Assembly: GCA_016293365.1 (NCBI GenBank)
Contig: JAEDEK010000104.1
Span: 1-6,684, forward strand
Source of the DNA: Bulleidia sp.
Lineage (GTDB): Bacteria > Bacillota_I > Bacilli_A > Erysipelotrichales > Erysipelotrichaceae
Direction of reading: 5' to 3'
Length of the DNA: 6,684 nt
Of the stretch, positions 1-5,685 are shown piece after piece (the stretch's first letter is position 1; each line of letters opens with the position of its first letter). A program made the translations under genes and the position numbers. A model generated the notes under the pieces. The model was given only the letters and a program-made list of their open reading frames with translations, was not told the DNA's origin and did no database searches.

Positions 1-14
1 AGGCTAGTCAACAA

Positions 15-30
15 AGGCTTTTTCAAGCCT
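15..30. repeat. Small hairpin, attenuator- or terminator-like on the minus strand
   Basis: AGGCTT (15-20) and AAGCCT (25-30) form a perfect 6-bp stem around a 4-nt loop. Read on the minus strand the loop is GAAA and the stem is followed by TTGTTGA, a weak U-rich tail. A second AGGCT at 1-5 could pair with AGCCT at 26-30 instead, so two mutually exclusive pairings are possible. The stop codon of the short minus-strand ORF (23-61) falls in this hairpin. The stem is short, so a real terminator or attenuator role is inference. Confidence 0.35.
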
Positions 31-61
31 GTGGATTTATCCACGGGTTATTGACAATCAT
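23..61 (-). CDS. Possible 12-residue leader peptide on the minus strand
   Basis: An ATG at 61-59 opens MIVNNPWINPQA and stops at TGA (25-23). It is preceded by AGGAG (minus strand, 71-67) with a 5-nt spacer, and by a perfect extended -10 element about 50 nt upstream (121-113), so promoter, ribosome binding site and start codon are in the right order. The stop codon lies within the hairpin at 15-30. The arrangement resembles an attenuator leader for a divergent gene that begins left of the window. There is one Trp and no run of a single amino acid that would name a ligand. A 12-codon ORF can arise by chance, so this is a hypothesis. No downstream gene is visible to test it. Confidence 0.25.
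   Translation of the reverse strand: MIVNNPWINPQA
31..45. other. DnaA-box-like palindrome
   Basis: GTGGATTTATCCAC (31-44) is a 6+2+6 inverted repeat. It contains TTATCCACG (37-45), which matches the DnaA box TTATCCACA at 8 of 9 positions. The opposite strand of 30-38 reads AAATCCACA, a 7 of 9 match. The flanks CC (28-29) and GG (46-47) can extend the symmetry across one mismatch. This could be an isolated DnaA site, the edge of an origin cluster, or simply a stem in the minus-strand leader RNA. Only one good box is visible. Confidence 0.35.
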
Positions 62-83
62 TTCGTCTCCTGTTCAGAATCGA

Positions 84-96
84 CGTCAATATGACG
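84..96. repeat. Short palindrome CGTCA-ATA-TGACG
   Basis: CGTCA (84-88) and TGACG (92-96) are perfect inverted arms around ATA. The right arm overlaps the left arm of the larger inverted repeat 92-130, so three copies of the same TGACG/CGTCA half-site sit within 47 bp. In a minus-strand transcript it would form a 5-bp hairpin in the 5' leader of the short ORF at 23-61. Operator function is inference from symmetry and position. Confidence 0.4.
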
Positions 97-130
97 GATG
101 TGTATCAAAGCTATTATAACAGATCCGTCA
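92..130. promoter_or_regulatory. Candidate operator: 8-bp inverted repeat between divergent promoters
   Basis: TGACGGAT (92-99) and ATCCGTCA (123-130) are perfect inverted copies separated by 23 bp, giving a centre-to-centre distance of 31 bp, close to three helical turns. The minus-strand extended -10 (113-121) lies between the arms, and the right arm occupies the -35 zone of the forward -10 at 149-154. A dimeric or looping regulator bound here could control both directions. The binding protein is unknown. The repeat is seen directly and its role is inferred. Confidence 0.45.
113..121 (-). promoter_or_regulatory. Extended -10 promoter element, leftward
   Basis: The minus strand reads TGTTATAAT, an exact TGn-TATAAT extended -10 element. 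No good -35 hexamer is present at 16-18 bp upstream, which extended -10 promoters can tolerate. Transcription would start near 106 and run towards position 1, giving about 35 nt of leader before the AGGAG that precedes the short ORF. On the forward strand the same bases give TATAAC (115-120), with ATGACG 18 bp upstream as a poorer alternative. Confidence 0.4.
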
Positions 131-148
131 AATTTCTTCTAATTCCTG

Positions 149-154
149 TATAAT
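149..154 (+). promoter_or_regulatory. Candidate -10 element for the first gene
   Basis: TATAAT at 149-154 is a consensus -10 hexamer, preceded directly by TG. The -35 position is weak: CCGTCA at 125-130 with 18-bp spacing matches 3 of 6 and lies inside the right arm of the inverted repeat. Predicted transcription start is near 161, leaving a short leader that contains GGAGG (164-168). A second possibility further upstream is TTGACA (51-56) with CAGAAT (75-80) at 18-bp spacing. Confidence 0.5.
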
Positions 155-174
155 GGGCATGTTGGAGGTACTCT

Positions 175-987
175 ATGGAGTGGATGTTGAATGTAGTTCT
201 GTTCGCTGTGGCTGTTTTTATGATGTACAGAGTCATTCTGTTGAATGGAAGAAATAAAAAAGCGAGAGCTGTCATTGATATTGTCAACAGTGTAGATGAT
301 ATACAGCTGTTTCATGAAAAAACAGAGGCAATGATCAACGGAAAGGATCATGAGTTTTCAGTAAAGGCACAGGTATTGAAACTGTGGGGAATGGCATACC
401 ATGATCAATACAGAAATTTTGATGAAGTTCTGAATCAGACTGATGTGGATGCTCTGATCGGAGTGAAAAAAGGAAGAACAGATATTGAACAGAATGAAGA
501 TACATTCTTTTATCTGTATCTTGCGATCGGCAATATTCTGGAAGGAAACAGAAGAAGAGATCTGAGAAAGAAGCTGGATGAAAAGATGATGAAGTATGAG
601 GACAGACTGCAGAATCAGTTTGTCTGTCAGCTGCATCATGCTGTAACAGACTTCTATGATCATAAAAGGGATCGTGGCATGACATTCTTCAGGGCGGTTC
701 TTGATGGTGATTATGGACAGTACAGATATTCAAAGTCAATGATCGGCCTTTATAAATCCATCGCTGTTTCTCATCTGGCAGTATTATATAAGGAAGATGG
801 GAAGATGGATCAGTTTGAGGAATGTATTCCATACGTTGAAAATTTCATGGAATATGGTGTAGGTAAAAGATGGCTGAAGACATTGAAGCTGACATTGCCG
901 AAAAAGGAAGAAAAAACAGAAGAAAGCGATAAAGAGACTTTCACAATCACCTCGCAGAGTGCTGAAAAAGCAAAGAAAGCAGAATAG
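175..987 (+). CDS. Membrane-anchored protein with TPR-like helices, function unknown
   Basis: I do not recognise the family. The 270-residue product starts with a hydrophobic segment at about residues 4-23, followed by the basic stretch RNKKAR (26-31). By the positive-inside rule this places the body in the cytoplasm as a single-span signal anchor. The remainder is helical and charged. Residues about 65-90 (KLWGMAYHDQ then NFDEVL) and 190-224 (HLAVLYKEDGKMDQFEE) have the spacing of small and aromatic residues seen in TPR helix pairs, so a protein-protein interaction scaffold is plausible. Residues 125-145 are very rich in Arg and Lys, and the tail from 243 is Lys/Glu-rich and probably disordered. 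The ATG at 175 is chosen because GGAGG (164-168) lies 6 nt upstream; the next ATG at 184 would be 15 nt away. Its own terminator and the separate pth promoter suggest a monocistronic unit. Confidence 0.8.
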   Translation: MEWMLNVVLFAVAVFMMYRVILLNGRNKKARAVIDIVNSVDDIQLFHEKTEAMINGKDHEFSVKAQVLKLWGMAYHDQYRNFDEVLNQTDVDALIGVKKGRTDIEQNEDTFFYLYLAIGNILEGNRRRDLRKKLDEKMMKYEDRLQNQFVCQLHHAVTDFYDHKRDRGMTFFRAVLDGDYGQYRYSKSMIGLYKSIAVSHLAVLYKEDGKMDQFEECIPYVENFMEYGVGKRWLKTLKLTLPKKEEKTEESDKETFTITSQSAEKAKKAE

Positions 988-1003
988 GATCTGCTTTTTC
1001 TTT
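976..1003 (+). terminator. Intrinsic terminator overlapping the end of the first gene
   Basis: AAAGCAGA (976-983) pairs perfectly with TCTGCTTT (990-997) around a 6-nt loop, followed by a T-rich tract to 1003. The TAG stop codon (985-987) sits inside the loop and the left arm encodes the last Lys-Ala-Glu residues. It separates the first gene from the pth operon, although some readthrough is possible. Confidence 0.75.
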
Positions 1004-1010
1004 CCTGAGA

Positions 1011-1019
1011 TGATATACT
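1011..1019 (+). promoter_or_regulatory. Extended -10 promoter for the pth-mfd-rqcP-divIC operon
   Basis: TGATATACT fits TGn-TATAAT with one mismatch in the hexamer. It lies just after the terminator of the preceding gene, and its -35 zone falls in the terminator stem and is poor. Predicted start is near 1026, leaving about 18 nt before the pth ATG, which holds the ribosome binding site. No other convincing promoter was seen upstream of the later genes. Confidence 0.5.
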
Positions 1020-1031
1020 ACTTTGGATATT

Positions 1032-1035
1032 GAGG
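1032..1035 (+). promoter_or_regulatory. Ribosome binding site deciding the pth start
   Basis: GAGG lies 8 nt before ATG 1044. An in-frame TTG at 1023 would add seven residues but would place this site inside the coding region, and family members begin directly at MKLIVGLGNPG. ATG 1044 is therefore preferred. Confidence 0.7.
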
Positions 1036-1043
1036 ATAGAAAA

Positions 1044-1616
1044 ATGAAACTGATTGTAGGACTGGGAAATCCAGGTAAGGAATATGAAAAGACAAGACAT
1101 AACAGCGGATTCATGGCAATGGATTATCTGAGTGATAAAATGAATGTATCCATTACCACAAAGAAGTGGAATGCGCTGATCGGTAAAGGAAATGTCAATG
1201 GGCAGCAGGTACTTCTGATGAAACCGATGACATATATGAATGAAAGTGGTAATGCAGTCATTCAGGCTGTGAATTTTCATAAGATTGCTTTGGAAGATAT
1301 TCTTGTGATTCACGATGACATGGATCTTCCAACAGGAGCATTACGGATCCGTAAAAAGGGAAGTGCAGGTGGTCAGAAGGGAATGAAATCCATCATTTCT
1401 CACCTTGGTACTTCAGACTTTGCCAGAATCAGAGTCGGGGTAGGACACAGTAATAAGGGAGATCATTCCCTTGTTCCTGACTGGGTGCTCTCACCTGTTC
1501 CAAAAGCAGAACAGGCGGATTTTGAACATGCTCTGAAAATGGCAGCAGATGCTGCCTATGCATGGATTGATCAGCCAATGGATCTGGTCATGAACAATTA
1601 CAACATCAAAAAGTGA
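1044..1616 (+). CDS. pth: Peptidyl-tRNA hydrolase (Pth1 family)
   Basis: Pth hydrolyses the ester bond of peptidyl-tRNAs that drop off ribosomes, recycling tRNA in the cytosol. It has also been reported to release nascent chains during bacterial ribosome-associated quality control. The 190-residue product has normal family length and the expected motifs: GLGNPG (6-11, with Asn9), TRHNSGF with the catalytic His19 (17-23), LLMKPMTYMNESG (57-69, with the Met65 position), IHDDMDLPTG (89-98, with Asp91 matching the catalytic-dyad Asp) and GSAGGQKGMKSI (106-117). The last motif is usually GGHNG; here His-Asn is Gln-Lys (111-112), at substrate-contact positions in E. coli Pth. This is first in its operon. 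Its TGA overlaps the ribosome binding site of mfd, which starts 8 nt later, suggesting coupled translation. Identification is secure. Confidence 0.97.
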   Translation: MKLIVGLGNPGKEYEKTRHNSGFMAMDYLSDKMNVSITTKKWNALIGKGNVNGQQVLLMKPMTYMNESGNAVIQAVNFHKIALEDILVIHDDMDLPTGALRIRKKGSAGGQKGMKSIISHLGTSDFARIRVGVGHSNKGDHSLVPDWVLSPVPKAEQADFEHALKMAADAAYAWIDQPMDLVMNNYNIKK

Positions 1617-1619
1617 GGA
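1615..1619 (+). promoter_or_regulatory. Ribosome binding site deciding the mfd start
   Basis: GAGGA overlaps the pth stop codon (1614-1616) and lies 5 nt before ATG 1625. An in-frame GTG at 1613 also exists, but the sequence before it is A-rich with no Shine-Dalgarno match. ATG 1625 is therefore preferred, with reinitiation from pth likely. Confidence 0.6.
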
Positions 1620-1624
1620 ATTCC

Positions 1625-4600
1625 ATGGAACATGGTTCATGTTATCCTGCCTGGCTGTATGAAAGAATGTCGGATAATCCGGCTGTCAGAATATGCAGTC
1701 AGAACAGGGGAAGTCTTCCTCTTTCATCCATCATTCAGGAAGCGCTTGTCATTGCGCAGAGTTATAAGGAAAAGAAACGAGGAATACTTGTAGTCAAACA
1801 GAGTCTGTACCAGGCACAGCTTCTGTACGAAAGACTGTCAGTCTTTCTGTCACAGGAAGAGTGTGCCCTTTTTGGCGCGGATGAATCACTGCGTGTGGAA
1901 ACCATTGCCTCTTCACCGGAAATGACAGCGATGAAGGTGGAAACCATGGCATCTCTGCTGAATCACCCGGATCAGGTAGTAGTTACCTGTCCGAGTGCTC
2001 TGATCCGTTTTCTTCCGTTGCCGGAAGATTTCCTGGCAGGCTGTGTGGATATTCATACAGGCATGCAGCTGAATATGAACGAGCTGAAAAGAATACTTGT
2101 GGCAGGTGGTTACCGGCAGACTTCTCATATTGATCAGCCTCTGACTTTTGCTTGTCGTGGTGGTATTGTGGACGTCTATTCCATCAACTATGAAAATCCG
2201 ATCCGTATTGAATTCTTTGATACGGAAGTGGATTCCATCCGCTTCTTTGATCCTTCTACACAGAAAACAGTCAGTACGACAGATGATGTACGGATTGTAC
2301 CGGCAACCGATGTACTGTTTACAGATGATCAGAAAGGGATGATCCGCGAAGCAACAGAGCACCTTTATGCAAGAGCGGATAAGAAAATACCTGGTGAAAT
2401 TGAAACGGATCTTGCGGATATTGATGCCGGTATATTTGAAAACAGGCTTTATCCGTATATGGCCTTACTGAAGGAATGCGCAGGTATCTGGGATTATATG
2501 GATCATCCGGTTGTAATCTGGTCTGATCGTTCCACCATCCTGGAAAATATCAGAGCATACAGAGAAGACTGTATTGCCTATATTCAGGAAATGGTATCGG
2601 AAGGAAAGATGATCGAAAGATATTCGATTCATCATGAAGTCAGTTCCATTGCCAGAGGATGTCCAAGTATGGAAGAAGATCCGTTTATGGATAATATTTC
2701 TTCCATTTCAGAAATCCATCTTCCAAATGAACCAATGGATGTAAAACTGAAGCTGGTCAATGGAAAAGGTATCAACATTATTTCTGCAGGGGAAAAGGAA
2801 TATGAACGTATCATAACCCTGTGTACAGAGCTGAAGATGCCCTATCATCTTCTGGACAATGATGATGAACCAATCGAGGGTCTGAATCTGTATATGGAAG
2901 ATCTTGGACAGGGTTTTTCCATAGTTACAGATGAGTTTCATGTCTATACATCTGCGGAATTGTTTGAAATCCATCATCATCGTGGCAGATATGAAAACAA
3001 GTTCCAGAGTGCAGAAGTAATTCATGATTATGATGAACTGCAGCCTGGAGACTATATTGTCCATGCCAGCTATGGTGTAGGCCAGTATATCGGAATTGAA
3101 ACAAGAGAGATACAGGGAATCAGAAGAGATTTTCTGAAGATTGTATATAAAGGTAATGATGAACTGCTTGTTCCTCTGGAACAGTTCCGTCTTGTCCGTA
3201 AATTTGTATCACGTGAAGGTGTCGTACCAAGACTGAACAGACTTGGTACAAATGAATGGCAGAAAACAAAGAAAAAGATCCAGGAAAGCGTGGATCAGAT
3301 TGCGGAAAGGCTTCTTTCTCTGTATTCCGTCAGAACACAGAATGTCGGGTATTCCTTCTCGAAAGACGGGGAAGAGATGAGAAAATTCATCAATGAGTTC
3401 CCGTATGAACTGACACCGGATCAGAAAAAAGCGGTTGAAGATATCCGTAAGGATATGGAATCAGATAAACCGATGGATCGACTGGTATGTGGAGATGTCG
3501 GTTTTGGAAAGACGGAAGTATCTGTCATTGCATCCTTCAAGGCTGTTCACGACAATAAACAGGTTGCAGTATTATGTCCTACTACCATTCTTGCAGAACA
3601 GCACTTTCAGACATTCCTGAAACGGTATCAGAACTATCCTGTTACCATAAGAGTTCTGGACAGATTTGTTCCGGTTTCTCAAGTGAAAAGAACACTACAG
3701 GATGTAAGAGAAGGTAAGGTGGATATTCTGATCGGAACACACCGTCTTCTTTCCAAAGATGTGAAATTTAAGGATCTTGGCCTTCTTGTTGTGGATGAAG
3801 AGCAGAGATTCGGTGTGGAACATAAGGAAAAAATCAAGGAGCTGAAAAACGGTATTGATGTACTGACGCTTTCTGCTACACCGATTCCACGTACGCTGCA
3901 GATGTCACTTGTAGGCATCAGACAGCTGTCACAGCTGGATACACCACCTCTGAACCGTTATGCTGTGGCGACTTATGTTGTCGAAAAGAGTGAAAATCTT
4001 GTCCGCAGTGCCATTGAAAAAGAGCTTTCCAGAAATGGTCAGGTATTCTATCTGCATAACAATATCGAACAGATCTATAATACAGCCAGGAAGATCCAGT
4101 CCATGATTCCAAAAGCAAGAGTCGGTGTTGTCCATGGTCAGATGGGAAGAGATGAAATCGAAGATACGATGTTCCGGTTTACGGAACATGAGATCGATGT
4201 ACTTGTATGTACAACCATCGTGGAAAACGGCATTGATGTGCCGAATGCCAATACAATCCTGATTGAAAATGCACAGGATTTCGGACTTGCTCAGATCTAT
4301 CAGATCAAAGGAAGAGTTGGAAGAAGTGATCGAGTCGCTTATGCGTATCTGCTGATACCACCAAGAAGACAGTTATCCGAAATTGCCTCCAAACGGTTAC
4401 AGGCAGTCAAGGAATTTGCAAGACTTGGATCCGGATATAAGATTGCCATGAGAGATCTGACAATCCGTGGGGCAGGTGATCTGCTTGGTTCATCGCAATC
4501 CGGCTTTATTGATACCGTCGGTATTGATATGTATATTGAAATGCTGGAAGAAGCCATCACAGCAAGAAAAGAAGGAAGACCAGTCTTACATGCAGAGCCT

Positions 4601-5059
4601 GTTGCCAATGTCAATATTCAGAAATCAGGTTATATCCCTGATTCCTTTACAACAGATGATTTTGATAAACTGGATCTGTATCAGAAGGTGGATGGTATAA
4701 AAGACCGGAACCAGCTTGAAACCTATAAGCAGGAAATCATTGACCAGTACGGCAGGTTGCCAAAAGAAGTCAATGCGATCTTTGAGAAGAAGGAGTTTGA
4801 TCTGTTTCTGGATGATCCAATTGTAAAAAATTACAGGGAAGCAGGAAAAACCATTGAACTGACATTCACGAAGGAATCATCCGGTAATATGAATGGTGTA
4901 TTCCTGTTTGAACAGTATGCACGCATATCTAAAAACATCACATTGCGCTATACGGAAGGATGTATTCACGTCTTCATTCCAAAAGGGAAAAATGATATGA
5001 AGATTGTCCGGAAGTGTATTGAAAAAGGAAGGGAGGCAATTCGGAAGGATGAGAATTGA
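1625..5059 (+). CDS. mfd: Transcription-repair coupling factor Mfd
   Basis: Mfd is a cytosolic ATP-driven DNA translocase that binds stalled RNA polymerase, pushes it off the template and recruits UvrA to the lesion. The product is 1144 residues, close to E. coli Mfd (1148). The N-terminal UvrB-like module covers about 1-390 and includes the CRGGIVDVYS stretch. The RNA-polymerase-interacting domain begins near 470 (DELQPGDYIVHASYGVGQY). The superfamily 2 motor carries GDVGFGKTE (Walker A, 623-631), CPTTILAEQHF (651-661), DEEQRFGVEH (from 724), SATPIPRT (750-757), TTIVENGIDVPNA (from 863) and QIKGRVGRS (893-901). The RecG-like relay region with RDLTIRGAGDLLG follows, then a C-terminal TRCF domain from about 990. 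All motifs look intact. The 3' end overlaps rqcP by 11 nt. A start at GTG 1613 would add four residues. Confidence 0.97.
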   Translation: MEHGSCYPAWLYERMSDNPAVRICSQNRGSLPLSSIIQEALVIAQSYKEKKRGILVVKQSLYQAQLLYERLSVFLSQEECALFGADESLRVETIASSPEMTAMKVETMASLLNHPDQVVVTCPSALIRFLPLPEDFLAGCVDIHTGMQLNMNELKRILVAGGYRQTSHIDQPLTFACRGGIVDVYSINYENPIRIEFFDTEVDSIRFFDPSTQKTVSTTDDVRIVPATDVLFTDDQKGMIREATEHLYARADKKIPGEIETDLADIDAGIFENRLYPYMALLKECAGIWDYMDHPVVIWSDRSTILENIRAYREDCIAYIQEMVSEGKMIERYSIHHEVSSIARGCPSMEEDPFMDNISSISEIHLPNEPMDVKLKLVNGKGINIISAGEKEYERIITLCTELKMPYHLLDNDDEPIEGLNLYMEDLGQGFSIVTDEFHVYTSAELFEIHHHRGRYENKFQSAEVIHDYDELQPGDYIVHASYGVGQYIGIETREIQGIRRDFLKIVYKGNDELLVPLEQFRLVRKFVSREGVVPRLNRLGTNEWQKTKKKIQESVDQIAERLLSLYSVRTQNVGYSFSKDGEEMRKFINEFPYELTPDQKKAVEDIRKDMESDKPMDRLVCGDVGFGKTEVSVIASFKAVHDNKQVAVLCPTTILAEQHFQTFLKRYQNYPVTIRVLDRFVPVSQVKRTLQDVREGKVDILIGTHRLLSKDVKFKDLGLLVVDEEQRFGVEHKEKIKELKNGIDVLTLSATPIPRTLQMSLVGIRQLSQLDTPPLNRYAVATYVVEKSENLVRSAIEKELSRNGQVFYLHNNIEQIYNTARKIQSMIPKARVGVVHGQMGRDEIEDTMFRFTEHEIDVLVCTTIVENGIDVPNANTILIENAQDFGLAQIYQIKGRVGRSDRVAYAYLLIPPRRQLSEIASKRLQAVKEFARLGSGYKIAMRDLTIRGAGDLLGSSQSGFIDTVGIDMYIEMLEEAITARKEGRPVLHAEPVANVNIQKSGYIPDSFTTDDFDKLDLYQKVDGIKDRNQLETYKQEIIDQYGRLPKEVNAIFEKKEFDLFLDDPIVKNYREAGKTIELTFTKESSGNMNGVFLFEQYARISKNITLRYTEGCIHVFIPKGKNDMKIVRKCIEKGREAIRKDEN
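5031..5036 (+). promoter_or_regulatory. Widely spaced ribosome binding site for rqcP, inside mfd
   Basis: GGGAGG within AAGGAAGGGAGG (5025-5036) ends 12 nt before ATG 5049, further than usual. GGAAGG (5043-5048) directly abuts the ATG and is too close. With the mfd stop only 11 nt inside rqcP, translation probably depends at least partly on ribosomes finishing mfd. Confidence 0.45.
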
Positions 5060-5312
5060 TAAATTTTTGAAAGTATCCCGCATTCTGAAAAGAAGAACGG
5101 TTTCTAAGGAACTGGCGGAAAACCAGAGAGTTGAAATCAACGGACGTATTGTCAAACCAGGACATGATGTAAATCCTGGAGATATTGTTTCCATTACTTT
5201 CGGTAACAGAAAACTGGAAATCCGTGTTCTTTCCACAGTAGAGGCAAAGAAAAAGGCGGATGCTGCACTGATGTATGAAGTCATTTCAGAAAGTCGTACA
5301 GAAAGTGAATAA
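5049..5312 (+). CDS. rqcP: RqcP (YabO-type) S4-domain ribosome quality control factor
   Basis: RqcP binds the obstructed 50S subunit with RqcH and stabilises the P-site peptidyl-tRNA during C-terminal alanine tailing of stalled nascent chains. The 87-residue product matches B. subtilis RqcP/YabO (86 residues as I recall it) almost throughout. An S4 RNA-binding fold starts at residue 1 with MRIDKFLKVSRILKRRTVSK, continues through ELAENQRVEINGRIVKPGHD, and then VNPGDIVSITFG. Arg2 and Arg16, remembered as functionally critical in the B. subtilis protein, are conserved. The ATG at 5049 is preferred over upstream in-frame alternatives because family members start exactly here. It overlaps the end of mfd and lies 17 nt before divIC. 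The alternative is the Hsp15-like S4 family, but length and sequence favour RqcP. Confidence 0.93.
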   Translation: MRIDKFLKVSRILKRRTVSKELAENQRVEINGRIVKPGHDVNPGDIVSITFGNRKLEIRVLSTVEAKKKADAALMYEVISESRTESE

Positions 5313-5329
5313 GGTGTTAGAATAAAAGC

Positions 5330-5647
5330 ATGGAAACAAAGAAAAAAGCAGCGAAAAAAAGAAAACTGACTCCTTTTACCAAATTCATCTGTGTCGCAAT
5401 GATTCTGGCAAGTGGATTCATGCTGTTTGCGGTTGTACAGGAAGGCATGACAACACTTCAGCTTCAGCAGCAGTTATCTGAAGTACAGTCAAAACTGCAG
5501 GAAGTGCAGGATGAAAACAGATATCTGACAAATGAAAAGGAAAAACTGCAGGACCCGGACTATGTCGAAACATATGCCCGCGGTAAATATCAGTTATCCA
5601 AAGATGGGGAACAGATTTTCTATCTTCCGGAGAATACGGAAAAATAA
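5330..5647 (+). CDS. divIC: DivIC/FtsB-type septum formation protein
   Basis: DivIC is a bitopic divisome protein that works with FtsL and DivIB to activate septal peptidoglycan synthesis. The 105-residue product has a Lys/Arg-rich cytoplasmic N terminus (METKKKAAKKRK), one transmembrane segment at about 17-36, an extracellular coiled coil at about 42-74 (repeated Leu/Gln heptads, LQLQQQLSEVQSKLQEVQ) and the family's conserved C-terminal block DPDYVETYARGKYQLSKDGE (75-94). The start is the only reasonable ATG. Its Shine-Dalgarno match is weak (AAGGTG at 5311-5316, 13 nt upstream, overlapping the rqcP stop), so expression may rely on operon readthrough. It is last in the operon. Position after rqcP agrees with the B. 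subtilis order, where yabP and yabQ intervene. Membership is clear; DivIC rather than FtsB is the Bacillota naming. Confidence 0.92.
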   Translation: METKKKAAKKRKLTPFTKFICVAMILASGFMLFAVVQEGMTTLQLQQQLSEVQSKLQEVQDENRYLTNEKEKLQDPDYVETYARGKYQLSKDGEQIFYLPENTEK

Positions 5648-5648
5648 C

Positions 5649-5670
5649 AGAGCATGGGAAACCATGCTCT
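5649..5670. terminator. Bidirectional terminator between convergent genes
   Basis: AGAGCATGG (5649-5657) and CCATGCTCT (5662-5670) form a perfect 9-bp stem around a GAAA tetraloop. On the plus strand it begins 1 nt after the divIC stop but is followed only by TTATAG, a weak tract. On the minus strand the stem is followed by GTTATTTTTCC, a better U-run, and it lies 15 nt past the stop of the convergent regulator gene. It probably ends both transcripts, more efficiently for the leftward one. Confidence 0.75.
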
Positions 5671-5685
5671 TTATAGTGGGATAGT

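Noticed and set aside
335..685. Minus-strand frame of 116 codons within the first gene
   Set aside because: It is Ser/His/Cys-rich antisense shadow, while the plus-strand gene has a good ribosome binding site, promoter and terminator.
1023..1043. TTG start giving a seven-residue longer Pth
   Set aside because: It would put the ribosome binding site inside the coding sequence, and Pth proteins begin at the MKLIVGLGNPG stretch.
810..1313. Open frame of 167 codons on the minus strand across the end of the first gene and pth
   Set aside because: It is antisense to a certain gene (pth) and to a terminator, is rich in Ser, His, Ile and Phe as antisense frames of AT-rich genes are, and shows no family motif.
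1613..1624. GTG start for mfd overlapping the pth stop codon
   Set aside because: No Shine-Dalgarno sequence precedes it, while ATG 1625 has GAGGA 5 nt upstream. It remains possible.
1913..2362. Open frame of 149 codons on the minus strand inside mfd
   Set aside because: It is fully antisense to the UvrB-like part of mfd, is rich in Cys and His, and has no recognisable domain.
4877..5284. Open frame of 135 codons on the minus strand over the mfd-rqcP junction
   Set aside because: It overlaps two well supported genes and its composition looks like a mirror of them; no family resemblance was seen.
5295..5323. Promoter within the rqcP end for divIC (TAGAAT with CGTACA 17 bp upstream)
   Set aside because: The -35 matches only 3 of 6, and transcription would begin at the divIC start codon, leaving no leader.
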